Shown here: one piece after another, positions 8,276 through 18,800 of the stretch
How the letters are laid out: every line of letters starts with the position of its first letter
How positions within the stretch are numbered: position 1 is the stretch's first letter
Source of the DNA: Phycisphaerae bacterium
GTDB taxonomy: Bacteria; Planctomycetota; Phycisphaerae; SM23-33
NCBI GenBank assembly: GCA_018335035.1
Contig: JAGXKT010000003.1
Coordinates: 78,623 to 142,622 of the forward strand
Reading direction: 5' to 3'
Length of the DNA stretch: 64,000 nt
Program-made: the position numbers and the translations under genes
The notes under the pieces: generated by a model
Seen by the model: only the letters and a program-made list of their open reading frames with translations
Database searches by the model: none
What the model was told of the DNA's origin: nothing

Positions 8276-9169
8276 ATGCAGACGGCGTTGGAATGTATCC
8301 CCTGTTTCGCGCGGCAGGCGCTGGACGCCGCCCGCTTCGTCTCCGACGACGCGGCGCTGCACGAGCGCGTCCTGCGCGACGTGCTGCTAATGGCGGCGGA
8401 GATGGACCTGAGCCAATCGCCGCCGGTCATCGGCCAGAAGATCCACCGCGAACTACGGCGGCTGACCGGCGCGTCCGATCCCTACGCGAGGGTTAAGCGG
8501 CGTTTCAACCGCCTGGCGCTGGAGATGCTCCCGACCTGTCGTCGGCGCATCCAAGATGCAGACGATCCGCTGACGATGGCGTTGCGCCTGGCGATTGCCG
8601 GAAACGTCATCGACCTGGGCGTGGGCGTCGCCCTTGACGAAGAAACGGCCCGACAGGCGATGGAGCGCGTGCTGGACGAGCCGTTCCACGGCGTGGTGGA
8701 CGATTTCCGTGCGGCCGTCGAAGCCGCCGACGACATCCTTTACCTGGCCGACAACGCCGGCGAAATCGTCTTCGACCGGCTTTTGATCGAGCAATTGCCC
8801 GCCGAGCGGGTCACGGCGGTTGTACGCGGCGGGCCGGTGTTGAACGACGCGACGCGCGACGACGCCGAGGCGGCCGGGTTGCACGAACTTGTGGACGTCA
8901 TCGACAACGGCTCCGACGCCCCGGGCACGCTACTGAGCGATTGCAGCGAGCCGTTCCAACGCCGTTTCGCCGAGGCCGACTTGATCCTCGCCAAGGGGCA
9001 GGGCAACTTCGAGACATTGAGCGACGAGCCGGCGAACGTGTACTTCTTATTCAAAGCCAAATGCCCCGTGATCGCCGCGCGTGTCGGCCTGCCGGTCGGC
9101 ACGCACGTGGCGTTGCGGTCGCCGGCATACCACGTGCCGGCGGGAGGTGACCATCATGCCGGGATTTGA
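8276..9169 (+). CDS. DUF89/ARMT1-like metal-dependent phosphatase family protein
   Basis: MQTALECIPCFARQALDAAR..ILYLADNAGEIVFDRLLIEQL..LILAKGQGNFETLS. Confidence 0.9.
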   Translation: MQTALECIPCFARQALDAARFVSDDAALHERVLRDVLLMAAEMDLSQSPPVIGQKIHRELRRLTGASDPYARVKRRFNRLALEMLPTCRRRIQDADDPLTMALRLAIAGNVIDLGVGVALDEETARQAMERVLDEPFHGVVDDFRAAVEAADDILYLADNAGEIVFDRLLIEQLPAERVTAVVRGGPVLNDATRDDAEAAGLHELVDVIDNGSDAPGTLLSDCSEPFQRRFAEADLILAKGQGNFETLSDEPANVYFLFKAKCPVIAARVGLPVGTHVALRSPAYHVPAGGDHHAGI

Positions 9170-9377
9170 CGGAACCGGACCGCGGGGGAGCGGACCGATG
9201 AGCGGCGGCGGGCGGGGGTTTTGCGTCCAGCCGATCCCGCCGACCGGCGGGGCGCCCAACCCCGCCGCCGAACTGGCCGCCCTGCGTCAGCAGGCCAAGC
9301 AACTGGCCGCCGCCCTGAGCGAGATTCGCCGCCGAATCGACGCGCTGGACGCTCACGGGCACGCGGAGGCGCCATGA
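9156..9377 (+). CDS. DUF5320-like small protein
   Basis: MPGFDGTGPRGSGPMSGGGRGFC plus coiled-coil LRQQAKQLAAALSEIRRRIDALDA; SD gggaggtga. Confidence 0.8.
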   Translation: MPGFDGTGPRGSGPMSGGGRGFCVQPIPPTGGAPNPAAELAALRQQAKQLAAALSEIRRRIDALDAHGHAEAP

Positions 9378-10585
9378 CGGACTCGCCGACACAGTCGCCG
9401 CCGGATGACGCCCGCCGACAGGACCAGGCACGCCAGTTGAAGGCGCGGATGGCCCGCATTGGGCGTAAGCTGCTCGTGCTGTCCGGCAAGGGCGGCGTGG
9501 GCAAGAGCACCATCGCGACGCACCTGGCGGTCGCTCTGGGCGAGGCGGGCAAAACGGTCGGGCTGCTGGACGTGGACCTCCACGGGCCGAGCGTCGTCAA
9601 GATTCTCGGGCTGGAAGGACGGCGCATGGCGCCGTCCCCCAGCGGCGGCATCGCGCCCGTGCCGGCCGGAACGAATCTGTCCGTCGTCTCGATCGCGATG
9701 ATGCTCGAAGGCGGCGCCGACGCCGTCATCTGGCGCGGGCCGATGAAGTACAACGTCATCCGCCAGTTTCTCGCCGACGTGGCCTGGGGCGCGTTGGATT
9801 ACCTCGTGATCGATTCGCCCCCGGGCACGGGCGACGAGCCGCTGGCCGTGGCGCAGATGGTCGGCGACGGGGCGCAGGCGGTCGTGGTAACCACGCCGCA
9901 GGACCTCGCCGTTTCCGACGTGCGGCGGAGCGTGTCGTTCTGTCGCACGCTGAACCTGCCCGTCGCGGGGATCGTCGAGAACATGAGCCAAATGGTCTGC
10001 CCGCACTGCGGCGAGCGGATCGATCCATTCAAAACGGGCGGCGGCGAGGCGCTGGCCGGCGAGGTGGGCGTCCCCTTCCTCGGGCGCGTGCCGCTGGACC
10101 CGCAGATCGTCCTCACCGGCGACAGCGGAACGACGGCACACGCCGGCGGCGCCGGCCCGGCCGCGGCAGCACTGACCGCCGTCGTCCAATCCATCCAGGC
10201 CGCCCAGCGCACCGCGCCGCCGGCACAACCTCAGGAGAGCCACACGATGACAATCGCCATTCCCCTCGCCAACGGTCAACTCGCGATGCACTTCGGGCAC
10301 TGCGAGCAGTTTGCCCTCATTGACGCTGACGCCGATGCCAAGTCCGTCACGAACACGCGATACGTCACCCCGCCGCCACACGAACCCGGCGTGCTGCCCC
10401 GCTGGCTGGGCGAGCAGGGCGCCGAGGTCATCATCACAGGCGGCATGGGCCGACGCGCCCAGGCGCTGTTCGCCCAAAGCGGCATCCGGGTCGTCGTCGG
10501 CGCGACGCCGGCGCCGCCCGAGGACGTCGCGGCCGCCTATCTCGCCGGAACGCTGGAAACGGGCGACAATGTCTGCGACCACTGA
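9374..10585 (+). CDS. Mrp/NBP35-type ATPase fused to C-terminal NifX/ORP domain (MrpORP-like)
   Basis: VLSGKGGVGKST, CPHCGE, then MTIAIPLANGQLAMHFGHCEQFALID. Confidence 0.92.
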   Translation: MTDSPTQSPPDDARRQDQARQLKARMARIGRKLLVLSGKGGVGKSTIATHLAVALGEAGKTVGLLDVDLHGPSVVKILGLEGRRMAPSPSGGIAPVPAGTNLSVVSIAMMLEGGADAVIWRGPMKYNVIRQFLADVAWGALDYLVIDSPPGTGDEPLAVAQMVGDGAQAVVVTTPQDLAVSDVRRSVSFCRTLNLPVAGIVENMSQMVCPHCGERIDPFKTGGGEALAGEVGVPFLGRVPLDPQIVLTGDSGTTAHAGGAGPAAAALTAVVQSIQAAQRTAPPAQPQESHTMTIAIPLANGQLAMHFGHCEQFALIDADADAKSVTNTRYVTPPPHEPGVLPRWLGEQGAEVIITGGMGRRAQALFAQSGIRVVVGATPAPPEDVAAAYLAGTLETGDNVCDH

Positions 10586-11012
10586 CACCCGACCGGACGC
10601 GGGGCTGCTCGAACGCATGCGCGCGGCGCATCACGCCGGCTGTGTCGTCTGCGGGCGGCTGCGCGACGGCGGGCTGGGCCTGCGCGTCCGGCTGCGCGAC
10701 GACGGCAGCGTCGCCGGCACCGTCCGGCCGAGCGATGATCTGGCCGGGTATGCCGGTCTGCTGCACGGCGGCGTGATTTCGGCGCTGGTCGACTGCGCGA
10801 TGACGAACTGCCTGTTCGCCCACGGCGTCGCGGCCGTCACGGCCGAGTTGAACGTGAGGTTCCGGCATCCGGTCGCATCGGATACGCTATTGACCGTGGC
10901 CGCCAGCGTCACGCGCCGCTCAGCCCCGCTGTACGTCGCCCGCGCGGAGCTGAGCCAGGGCGGACAGGTCAAGGCCACCGCCTGCGGGAAGTTCATGGAA
11001 ATGTCGCGATGA
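10569..11012 (+). CDS. PaaI-type hotdog-fold thioesterase
   Basis: CVVCGRLRDGGLGLRV..YAGLLHGGVISALVDCAMTNCLF; overlaps both neighbours. Confidence 0.82.
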   Translation: MSATTDTRPDAGLLERMRAAHHAGCVVCGRLRDGGLGLRVRLRDDGSVAGTVRPSDDLAGYAGLLHGGVISALVDCAMTNCLFAHGVAAVTAELNVRFRHPVASDTLLTVAASVTRRSAPLYVARAELSQGGQVKATACGKFMEMSR

Positions 11013-11872
11013 GCACGAGCCACCACGAGACCATCGACCAATTCCGCATCGGGCAGAAGCCCAACTACATCGCACAGGACGACGAGGAGGTCATCTTCCG
11101 GACGGCGTTCGCGGCGAAGATCCCGCTGATTCTCAAGGGCCCGACCGGCTGCGGCAAGACGCGGTTCATCGAGCACATGGCCCACGAGCTGTCGCTGCCG
11201 CTGGTGACGGTCTCCTGCCACGAAGACCTCACGGCGGCCGACCTGGTCGGGCGATATCTGTTCAAGCGGGACGAGATGGTCTGGCAGGACGGCCCGCTGA
11301 CGCTGGCGGTCCGCCACGGGGGCATCTGCTACCTGGACGAGATCGTCGAGGCCCGCAAAGACACGACCGTCATCATCCATTCGCTGACGGACGACCGGCG
11401 GATGCTGTACGTGGACAAGACCGGCGAGGTGGTCCGCGCCCACCCGAATTTCATGATGGTCCTGAGCTACAACCCGGGCTACCAGAGCATCGTCAAGGAC
11501 CTCAAGCACTCCACCAAGCAGCGGTTCGCCAGCGTCAGCTTCACGCATCCGCCGGCGGACGTCGAGACGCGGATCATCGCCACCGAGACCGGGCTGAACG
11601 ACGACGACAGCCGAAAGCTCGCCGAGATGGGCACCAAGGTGCGGCAGTTGACCGGCTACGGACTGGACGAGGGCGTCTCGACACGGCTGCTGGTGTACGT
11701 CGGGCGCCTGGTCACCGGCGGGCTGGACCCCGTCGAGGCCTGCCGCGCCGCCGTGACCCACACGCTGACCGAAGAGCGCGAGGTCGCCCGGTCCATCGAG
11801 GACATCGTGCAACTGTACTTCGGCGAAATCACGGCCGAAGAGAATGGCGAACCAAGCTCGAAGTCAGAATGA
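11009..11872 (+). CDS. CbbQ/NirQ/NorQ-type MoxR AAA+ ATPase
   Basis: LKGPTGCGKTRFIEHMAHEL..DLVGRYLFKRDEMVWQDGPLTLAVRHGGICYLDEIVEARKD. Confidence 0.92.
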   Translation: MSTSHHETIDQFRIGQKPNYIAQDDEEVIFRTAFAAKIPLILKGPTGCGKTRFIEHMAHELSLPLVTVSCHEDLTAADLVGRYLFKRDEMVWQDGPLTLAVRHGGICYLDEIVEARKDTTVIIHSLTDDRRMLYVDKTGEVVRAHPNFMMVLSYNPGYQSIVKDLKHSTKQRFASVSFTHPPADVETRIIATETGLNDDDSRKLAEMGTKVRQLTGYGLDEGVSTRLLVYVGRLVTGGLDPVEACRAAVTHTLTEEREVARSIEDIVQLYFGEITAEENGEPSSKSE

Positions 11873-11882
11873 CACACCGCAC

Positions 11883-11927
11883 GCGCCGGCATTCGTCATT
11901 CGCCCTTCGCCATTCGTCATTAGCAGA
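11883..11927. repeat. Heptamer-period low-complexity array in the CbbQ-CbbO spacer
   Basis: attcgtc attcgcc cttcgcc attcgtc att. Confidence 0.6.
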
Positions 11928-11929
11928 CC

Positions 11930-14233
11930 ATGCCTTCCTCCAAACGCCAACGCTATCACGGCTTTGAGCTGACCAGCGTCTGCTGGGGCTATCGCGACCT
12001 GTTCGAGCGGACGATCGAGGGGCTGTTCGCGCAGGGCGCGATCGGCCCGGAGCGGCGCGAGGTCACCGAGACGGTCTTCGAGACGCTCAAGCAGGCCGAC
12101 CAGGGCTGCTACGATCACGTACTCAAGGAGTTCCTCGCCGCGCTGAATCCGCGAACGCGCTGGCTGCTCGACCTGCCGGCCGTCTTCACCGACGTGGTCG
12201 CCCTCGGCTGGCAGCTTGCCCGCAAGCGACTGCACTACGGCATCCGCTACTTCGAGACGCTCGGCGCCGGCGGCTTCGGCGATTCGCCCGAGCAGGTCCG
12301 GCTGCTGCTGCGTACCCTGCGCCGACTGGCGGCAATCGACGACGATCTGGCGCTGGCCTTCCTGAGCGGCCACCGCACGCTGATCGACCGACTCAAGCCG
12401 GGCGAGTTGGAAATGTACATCCGCGCCGGCGTCGACATCTACCGGCGCAACAAGCCCGCGGGACGGGCCTTCATGGCCACCGCGCTCAAGAGCTCCGAGA
12501 TCTACATCGCCGCCATCACCCGCGAATGCCGCCTCGAGGCCGTCCAGGCCTCACTGGGCGGGCTCGTCGGCGCGCTGACCGGGCGGCGCATGGAGGTTAC
12601 AGATCTCGGCCGGCTCGATTCCGACGACCTGATCGAGCGCGGCTCGACCGTCGTCTGCATCGGCGGCTGGCTCCACCTGCCGCACCGCGTTCGCGATTTC
12701 GACACGGCGCGGGCCAATCGCGCGTGGTACACGCTGGCTGCGGTCGCCGCCGCCGGCGCGATCGCGACCGACAGCTTCCCGCGGATCCACGGGCACCCGC
12801 GCTACCGGACCTGCCGCAACGTCGCCGGCAGCGAGTTGTGGCGGGTCAACCTGTTCCAGATCACCGAATACGTCCGCGTGTTGGCGTGGATACGCCGCCG
12901 CTGGCCCGGCGCCCGGCGGCTGATCGAGTGGGCGCTGCGCCACGAGGGGCAACACGCCCGCGCGTCCGGGGAGGCCGACGGGCTCTTTCTCGACGCGGCC
13001 GGCGACGTCGAGACCGCCGCGGCGCGGCTCGTGGCGGACGCGGCCGACGCGTCTGCAAACCTGTTCGACACGGCCGGGCGGCTGGGCGAGCCGTGGGCGC
13101 AGCGCCTCTGCGAGCTCGTGCCTGCCCTGGCATCGGTGCCACTGGCGCCGCCGACGTTCCTGCCGGACTTTCTGTTTCCCGCGTCGTTGTCGGCACCGCC
13201 GCGGGATTCGCTGGTCGCCGACCTCAAGCAAGCCGCCCGTGCCGGGACGCGCCGGAATGAGCGCGGGCCGGCCGAGGACGCCGCTTCCCGCGCCGTCGCC
13301 GACGAGGATACGGCGGACGCCGAAGCCGACGAACCGGCGCCCGTTGAGGCCGCGCATCTTTACGACGAGTGGAGCCAGGACGACAACGACTACTACCGGA
13401 ACTACTGTCGCGTGTACGAACGGCGCGTCGAGCCGCCGGTCCGCCCGTCGGTACCGGACAACGTGATGTCCGAGGCACGCAAGATACGGCGTGTCTTCGA
13501 GCGGCTCAAGCCGGACCTGGCCCGCAAAGAAAAGCGCCTCCGCGACGGTGACGTGATCAACCCGGACCTCCTGCTGGACTACCTGATTCGGCGGCGCCGC
13601 GAGCCGGCGCCACGGGTCAACTTCTACGAGAAGCCGCGGATCGCGCGTCGCGACCTGGCCGTCGTCATCCTGCTCGACGTCAGCGGCTCGACCGGGGAGA
13701 TGCTCGCCGAGAAAAGGCCAATCATCGACATCGAAAAGCACGCGGCGTTGATTCTCGGACAGGGTCTGGCATCGCTGGGCGACCGCTTTGCCGTCTGTGG
13801 CTTCAGCTCCAGCGGGCGCGACAACTGCCTGTACCACGTGTTCAAGGACTTCGGCGACGCATGGGACCGCGCCGCGGCCGGATGCGTGATGGCGGCCGCG
13901 CCGGGAAACTCCACGCGGATCGGTCCGGCGTTGCGGCACGCCGGCTGGAAGCTGGAACAGCTATCGTCCCGCCGACGGCTGATCGTGTTGATCACGGACG
14001 GGCGCCCCATGGACAGCGGCTACGACCCCAACACGCGTTACGCCCAGCACGACGTGCGCATGGCCTGTGAGGAGAACGCGCGCAGGTGCGTCCAGACGCT
14101 GGGCGTATCCACCGAGGTCAACAGCGTCGCGGACATGGAGATCATGTTCCCCCAGCGGCGGTTCGTGATCTTGCCGGACCTGAGCGCCCTGCCGCGCGTG
14201 CTGCCGCGCCTGTACGTCAAGCTCACCGCGTGA
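11930..14233 (+). CDS. CbbO/NorD-type VWA domain protein
   Basis: C-terminal DLAVVILLDVSGSTGEM MIDAS motif, DGRPMDSGYDPNTRYAQHDVRMACEEN; follows the CbbQ-type gene. Confidence 0.9.
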   Translation: MPSSKRQRYHGFELTSVCWGYRDLFERTIEGLFAQGAIGPERREVTETVFETLKQADQGCYDHVLKEFLAALNPRTRWLLDLPAVFTDVVALGWQLARKRLHYGIRYFETLGAGGFGDSPEQVRLLLRTLRRLAAIDDDLALAFLSGHRTLIDRLKPGELEMYIRAGVDIYRRNKPAGRAFMATALKSSEIYIAAITRECRLEAVQASLGGLVGALTGRRMEVTDLGRLDSDDLIERGSTVVCIGGWLHLPHRVRDFDTARANRAWYTLAAVAAAGAIATDSFPRIHGHPRYRTCRNVAGSELWRVNLFQITEYVRVLAWIRRRWPGARRLIEWALRHEGQHARASGEADGLFLDAAGDVETAAARLVADAADASANLFDTAGRLGEPWAQRLCELVPALASVPLAPPTFLPDFLFPASLSAPPRDSLVADLKQAARAGTRRNERGPAEDAASRAVADEDTADAEADEPAPVEAAHLYDEWSQDDNDYYRNYCRVYERRVEPPVRPSVPDNVMSEARKIRRVFERLKPDLARKEKRLRDGDVINPDLLLDYLIRRRREPAPRVNFYEKPRIARRDLAVVILLDVSGSTGEMLAEKRPIIDIEKHAALILGQGLASLGDRFAVCGFSSSGRDNCLYHVFKDFGDAWDRAAAGCVMAAAPGNSTRIGPALRHAGWKLEQLSSRRRLIVLITDGRPMDSGYDPNTRYAQHDVRMACEENARRCVQTLGVSTEVNSVADMEIMFPQRRFVILPDLSALPRVLPRLYVKLTA

Positions 14234-14249
14234 GGTGCCGCGGGACGCT

Positions 14250-14819
14250 TCAGCGGACGGCCGCTTCGATTCGTGCGATCAGGTCGGCCGGGTCCAGCGG
14301 CTTGGACAGACACGCCATCGCGCCGCAGGCGACAATTTCCGCGGCGACCTGCTCGTTGCAATCGGCCGTCATCGCCAACACGGTCGTCTGGCCGTTGTCC
14401 GACGCCCGTGCCTTGATGCGGCGACACACCTCGAAGCCGTCCAGGCCGGGCAGGCGGATGTCGAGCAGCACCACACCAGGGCGCTCGGCACCGAAGATCT
14501 CCCCGGCCGAGAAGCCGTCATACGCCTGGAGTACTTCGTATTCCGGATGGGCGTCCCGGATCTCGGCCGTCAGCCACGAAACAACGTCGGTCTCGTCGTC
14601 GACGATCAGGATCTTCGGGGCGGCGTTCTTCTGCAGCTCCGGCGGAATGGGTAGCCCCTGACGCTTGAGAAAGGCGACCACGTCTTTGGCCGCCACGCGC
14701 CGATGCCCGCCCGGCGTTCGCCCGGCCTTGAGTTGACCCTTGTCAATCCACTTGGCGACCGAGCCGACCGAAACGTGCAGCAACTTCGCAACCGCTGTTG
14801 TCGAAAGAAGCTTGCTCAT
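14250..14819 (-). CDS. Excisionase/MerR-type HTH fused to receiver domain
   Basis: MSKLLSTTAVAKLLHVSVGSVAKWIDKGQLKAGRTPGGHRRV then KILIVDDETD..VVLLDIRLPGLDGF. Confidence 0.88.
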   Translation of the reverse strand: MSKLLSTTAVAKLLHVSVGSVAKWIDKGQLKAGRTPGGHRRVAAKDVVAFLKRQGLPIPPELQKNAAPKILIVDDETDVVSWLTAEIRDAHPEYEVLQAYDGFSAGEIFGAERPGVVLLDIRLPGLDGFEVCRRIKARASDNGQTTVLAMTADCNEQVAAEIVACGAMACLSKPLDPADLIARIEAAVR

Positions 14820-14961
14820 GCTGTCTGTCCGCCACTCGACGTGTATGCCCCCCTGTCGCTCGATAAACTGCTTACCAGCATACAGAAATAGCCTGTCAAA
14901 GGAACCCCTTTAGCAATTCTTCACAACCAGGGAACCCCCGCCTTTCGGCAAGGGGAATTCT

Positions 14962-15837
14962 TCATCCAAGACTGACGGCGTTGCGCCCCGATTCCTTGGC
15001 TCCATACAGGGCCTTGTCGGCCTGTGCGAGTAGATCCTCCGGCGTCTCGACACCGATCGAGTCCGCGACGCCGAAGCTGATCGTGACACCCACGGACTGA
15101 TTTTCGGCCGAGACGCCGACGGACTCAACGTTCTTTCTGCATCGTTCCGCCAGCGCCCAGGCGTGCTCGGCCGTGGTGTCCGGCACGAGCACGGCGAACT
15201 CCTCGCCGCCGTAGCGCGCGGGCAGATCCATCTCGCGGCATTCGCCCGCGATGGCTCGCGCCACGGCCTGGAGCACCTTGTCGCCCACGGGATGTCCATA
15301 CTGGTCGTTGACGTTCTTGAAGTGATCGATATCGCCCAGCGCGAAGGCCAACACGCTTCCCTGGCGTTGCGCGCGGGACCATTCGGTACGCAGATGCCGT
15401 TCCAGCCCGCGTCGGTTGGCGACGCCCGTCAGCGGATCGATCTGCGCGTACTCGGCCAGCATGTCCTGCAAGCGCTTGGTCCGCAGCGCGGCACGTACCC
15501 GCGCCCGCAACTCGAACGCGTCAAACGGCTTGGTGATGTAATCCACCGCGCCGTAGTCCAGCCCCTTGACCTTGTCGGCCGTGTCCGTCGAACCGGACAG
15601 GAAGATCACCGGAATGCGTCCGAGGTCCTGGTCGCCTTGAAGCTGATTGCAGATGACGAACCCCGACCGGCCCGGCATGTCGATATCCAGCAACACCAGG
15701 TCCGGCGTCTCGCGACGGACCGCTTCGACGGCCGTGGTCGCATCGCTGTGCGAGACGATGTCCAACTCCTCCGGCTTTAATCGCACGCGGGCGATCGCCA
15801 GAGCGTCGGGATCGTCATCGATGATCAGAACCTTCAC
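14962..15837 (-). CDS. Response regulator with GGDEF diguanylate cyclase domain
   Basis: VKVLIIDDDPD receiver; RYGGEEFAVLVPD active site with upstream REMD I-site; GTG start overlapping upstream TGA. Confidence 0.92.
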   Translation of the reverse strand: MKVLIIDDDPDALAIARVRLKPEELDIVSHSDATTAVEAVRRETPDLVLLDIDMPGRSGFVICNQLQGDQDLGRIPVIFLSGSTDTADKVKGLDYGAVDYITKPFDAFELRARVRAALRTKRLQDMLAEYAQIDPLTGVANRRGLERHLRTEWSRAQRQGSVLAFALGDIDHFKNVNDQYGHPVGDKVLQAVARAIAGECREMDLPARYGGEEFAVLVPDTTAEHAWALAERCRKNVESVGVSAENQSVGVTISFGVADSIGVETPEDLLAQADKALYGAKESGRNAVSLG

Positions 15838-18800
15838 GTCTCGGCTCCTGTCGACGCGTCCCGCGCCTGCCCTCGAACCGCGGCGCGCGCCAAACCGTCC
15901 AGCGCCGCCAGCCACCGTTGCGACGCCTGACGGTCTTCATTCTCGGCGGCCGATTCCAGCTTCGCCGCCGTTTGGCTCACTGACGGGTAACCGTAGCCCC
16001 CACCGGCGCCCTTGACCTGGTGTGCCGCGCGGCGGAGGTCGTCCCAACTGCCCTGCTCGAAGGCGGCGCGCATCGCGTCAATGCGCTCGCCGAGCCGGTC
16101 GACGAAATCCGCCACGATATCGGCCATGTCCGGCTCGTCGGCAAACTCGGAAATCAGCACGTCCGGCGTGGAGGAATCCGTCTCGGCCTGCCCGGCCGAA
16201 GCGTCGCCGTCGTCCGTGCCGTCGCCCGACGCCTCGGGGGTCTCGGCCTCCGCGACCGCGGCGTATTGTGCCACGGCCGAAAGCAGCTTCGCCCGGTCGA
16301 TCGGCTTGGTCAGATGCGCCTCGCAGCCGGCGGCGATGCTATGGTCGCTGTCACCGTTTAGCGCGTGGGCCGTCAGCGCCAGCACAGGCCCCGCGTAGCC
16401 ACGCTGCCGCAACAGCCGAGTCGCCTCGGAGCCGTCCATGACGGGCATCTGCATGTCCATCAGGACCACGTCGAACGCGCCCTCAGCGGCGCGCTCCAGT
16501 GCTTTTCCGCCATTCTCAACGATCTCCACCGTCGCGCCCGCGCCGGTCAGGAATCGCTCGATCAGCCGCTGATTTGACTTGCCGTCCTCCGCCAGCAGCA
16601 CGCGAACGTCGTCCAGGCGGGGCAATGCACTGCTTTGGCGTGTGGTATCCCCGACCACGGAGGTCTCCTTATGTGTCTCCAGCATGCGAACGTTCTCCCT
16701 CACAACGGCCGGTATCGTGACCGTAAACACACTGCCCTTCCCAATGGTGCTATCGGCAGTAACCCCCCCTCCCATTAGCTCAACCATGCGCCGAGAAACG
16801 GGCAAACCGAGCCCGGACCCGCCATAGCGACGTGTCGTGGACGCATCGGCCTGCTCGAACGGTTCGAAGAGCTTCTCCAGCCGCTCCGGGCGAATGCCGA
16901 TGCCGTCGTCTTCCACGTCGAAGCGGACCGCCGCCTGCCCGTCACGCCATTGCGGCTCGTAGGAAACCGCTACCCGTACGTGCCCGTTTTCGGTGAATTT
17001 GATCGCATTGCTCAGCAAGTTCATCAGCACCTGGCGCAGACGCACCCCGTCCGTCTGAATCGTCTCGGGAACCGGCGTGGCGTACGTCACGTCGAGCGTG
17101 TCGCCCTGCTCGGCCGCACGAGACGACAGCGTGCGCGTCAGCTGCGTGAGCATCTCGCTGACGGCTACCGCCCGGATATCCAATGTCATGCGACCCGATT
17201 CGATCTTGGACAGGTCCAGAATGTCGTTGATCAGCTCCAGCAGGAACTGTCCGTTCGAGCGGATCATCGACACGCACTCAGCCCAGTCCGTCTGCCCGGC
17301 ATCGAGGTCCCCCAGCAGCTCGGCGTACCCGAGGATCGCCGTCATCGGCGTGCGGATTTCGTGGCTCATGTTGGCCAGGAAGGCCGTCTTGGCGCGCGTG
17401 GCGGCCTCGGCCCGGTCCTTTGCCCGCTCGAGCTTCTTTTCCGCCCGCTTCCGGGACGTTATATCCCGCACCGTCGCCTGCAGGAACGCTCGGCCTTGGA
17501 GTTCCACGCGCGTCAGCAGAACGCTCGCGGGGAATAGATCACCGCCGACGCGCCGGTGGGTCCACTCGAAGAAGTGGCTGCCGTCGCGCATCGCGCGTGC
17601 GATCATCTCCCTGGCTTTGACGTTCGAGTGGTGGCCGTCCGGCTGATAGTCGCAGGACAGCTCCGCCAGTCCCCTGCGGCAGAGGTCCGCTTCGTCCTCG
17701 CACCGGAACATCCCGATGCACGCAGGATTGCCCGACGTGAAATTCCAGGACGGCGGTTCCAATGTCATGATCGCGTCCCGTGAACTGGTGAACAGCACGC
17801 GATGCCACTGCTCGCTGATACGGAGCCCCTCCTCGGCCTGCCTTTTCTCCGTGATATCCATGATGATCGCCGCCAGGCCGGTCACGCGTCCGCCCCGTTG
17901 GATGCGCCCCGAGTGGATCAGCGCCGGGAACGTCGAGCCGTCCTTCCGGAGCCCCGTGTACTCGTTCAGTCCGGGGTCCTCGCCGGCCAGTGCGCGGCCG
18001 GCGTTGGCGCGGGCGCGACCGCGTTCGTCGGGCACAATCATGTCAAAGCAGTTCAGCCCGCGCCTGACATCCTCCTGGCTGTAGCCCATCACGTGGTAGG
18101 CGTTGCGATTGGCGAAGATGATGTTGCCCTCGATGTCCGTTTCCGTGACGATGCCGGGCAGCAGATCCGCCAGTGTCCGGAAGCGCTGCTCGCTGTCGCG
18201 CAGGGCGGCTTCCATGCGCTTCCGCTCGGTGATGTCGATGGCCGCTTCCACCGCGCCGATCGCCTCATCTTGCTTGTCGCGGACGGGAGCGCCCGTGACG
18301 AACCAGGTCCGTCCGTCCGGCGTCTGCATATCCCGGGAGCACCGCCGGCCTGTTTCCATCGCTTCGAGAACCGGGCAGTTCGGGCACGGCTCGTCACGCC
18401 CGCCCCAGATCTCGTAGCAGTGGTGCCCGACGAGCTCCTCAGGCGCTTTGCCCGCCAACTCGCAGCCCCGCGGATTGACCCACTGGACCGTCATGGTTCG
18501 GTCGCTGAAGTTGACCCTCTCGGCGATGTGCTCCATGACCAGCCGACGCTGCTGCTCGGCGGCGTGAAGGCGCGCGTCGCACGTGCGCGCGTCCGTCACG
18601 GCCTGAACGATCTCGACGACGCCGGTGACGCGGCCGTGCTCATCGCACGCGGGCCACGTCTGAACAAGGCACACCGTGCCGTCCGGTGCGGTCATTTCGC
18701 CGCGCCCGGCGGCGCCCGTCCGCAGCGTCTCGCTCGCCGGGTCGGCATCGCCGACGCCCTCGCATCCGGCGAGGAGTTCGCGGCGCGCCCGCCCGATGGG

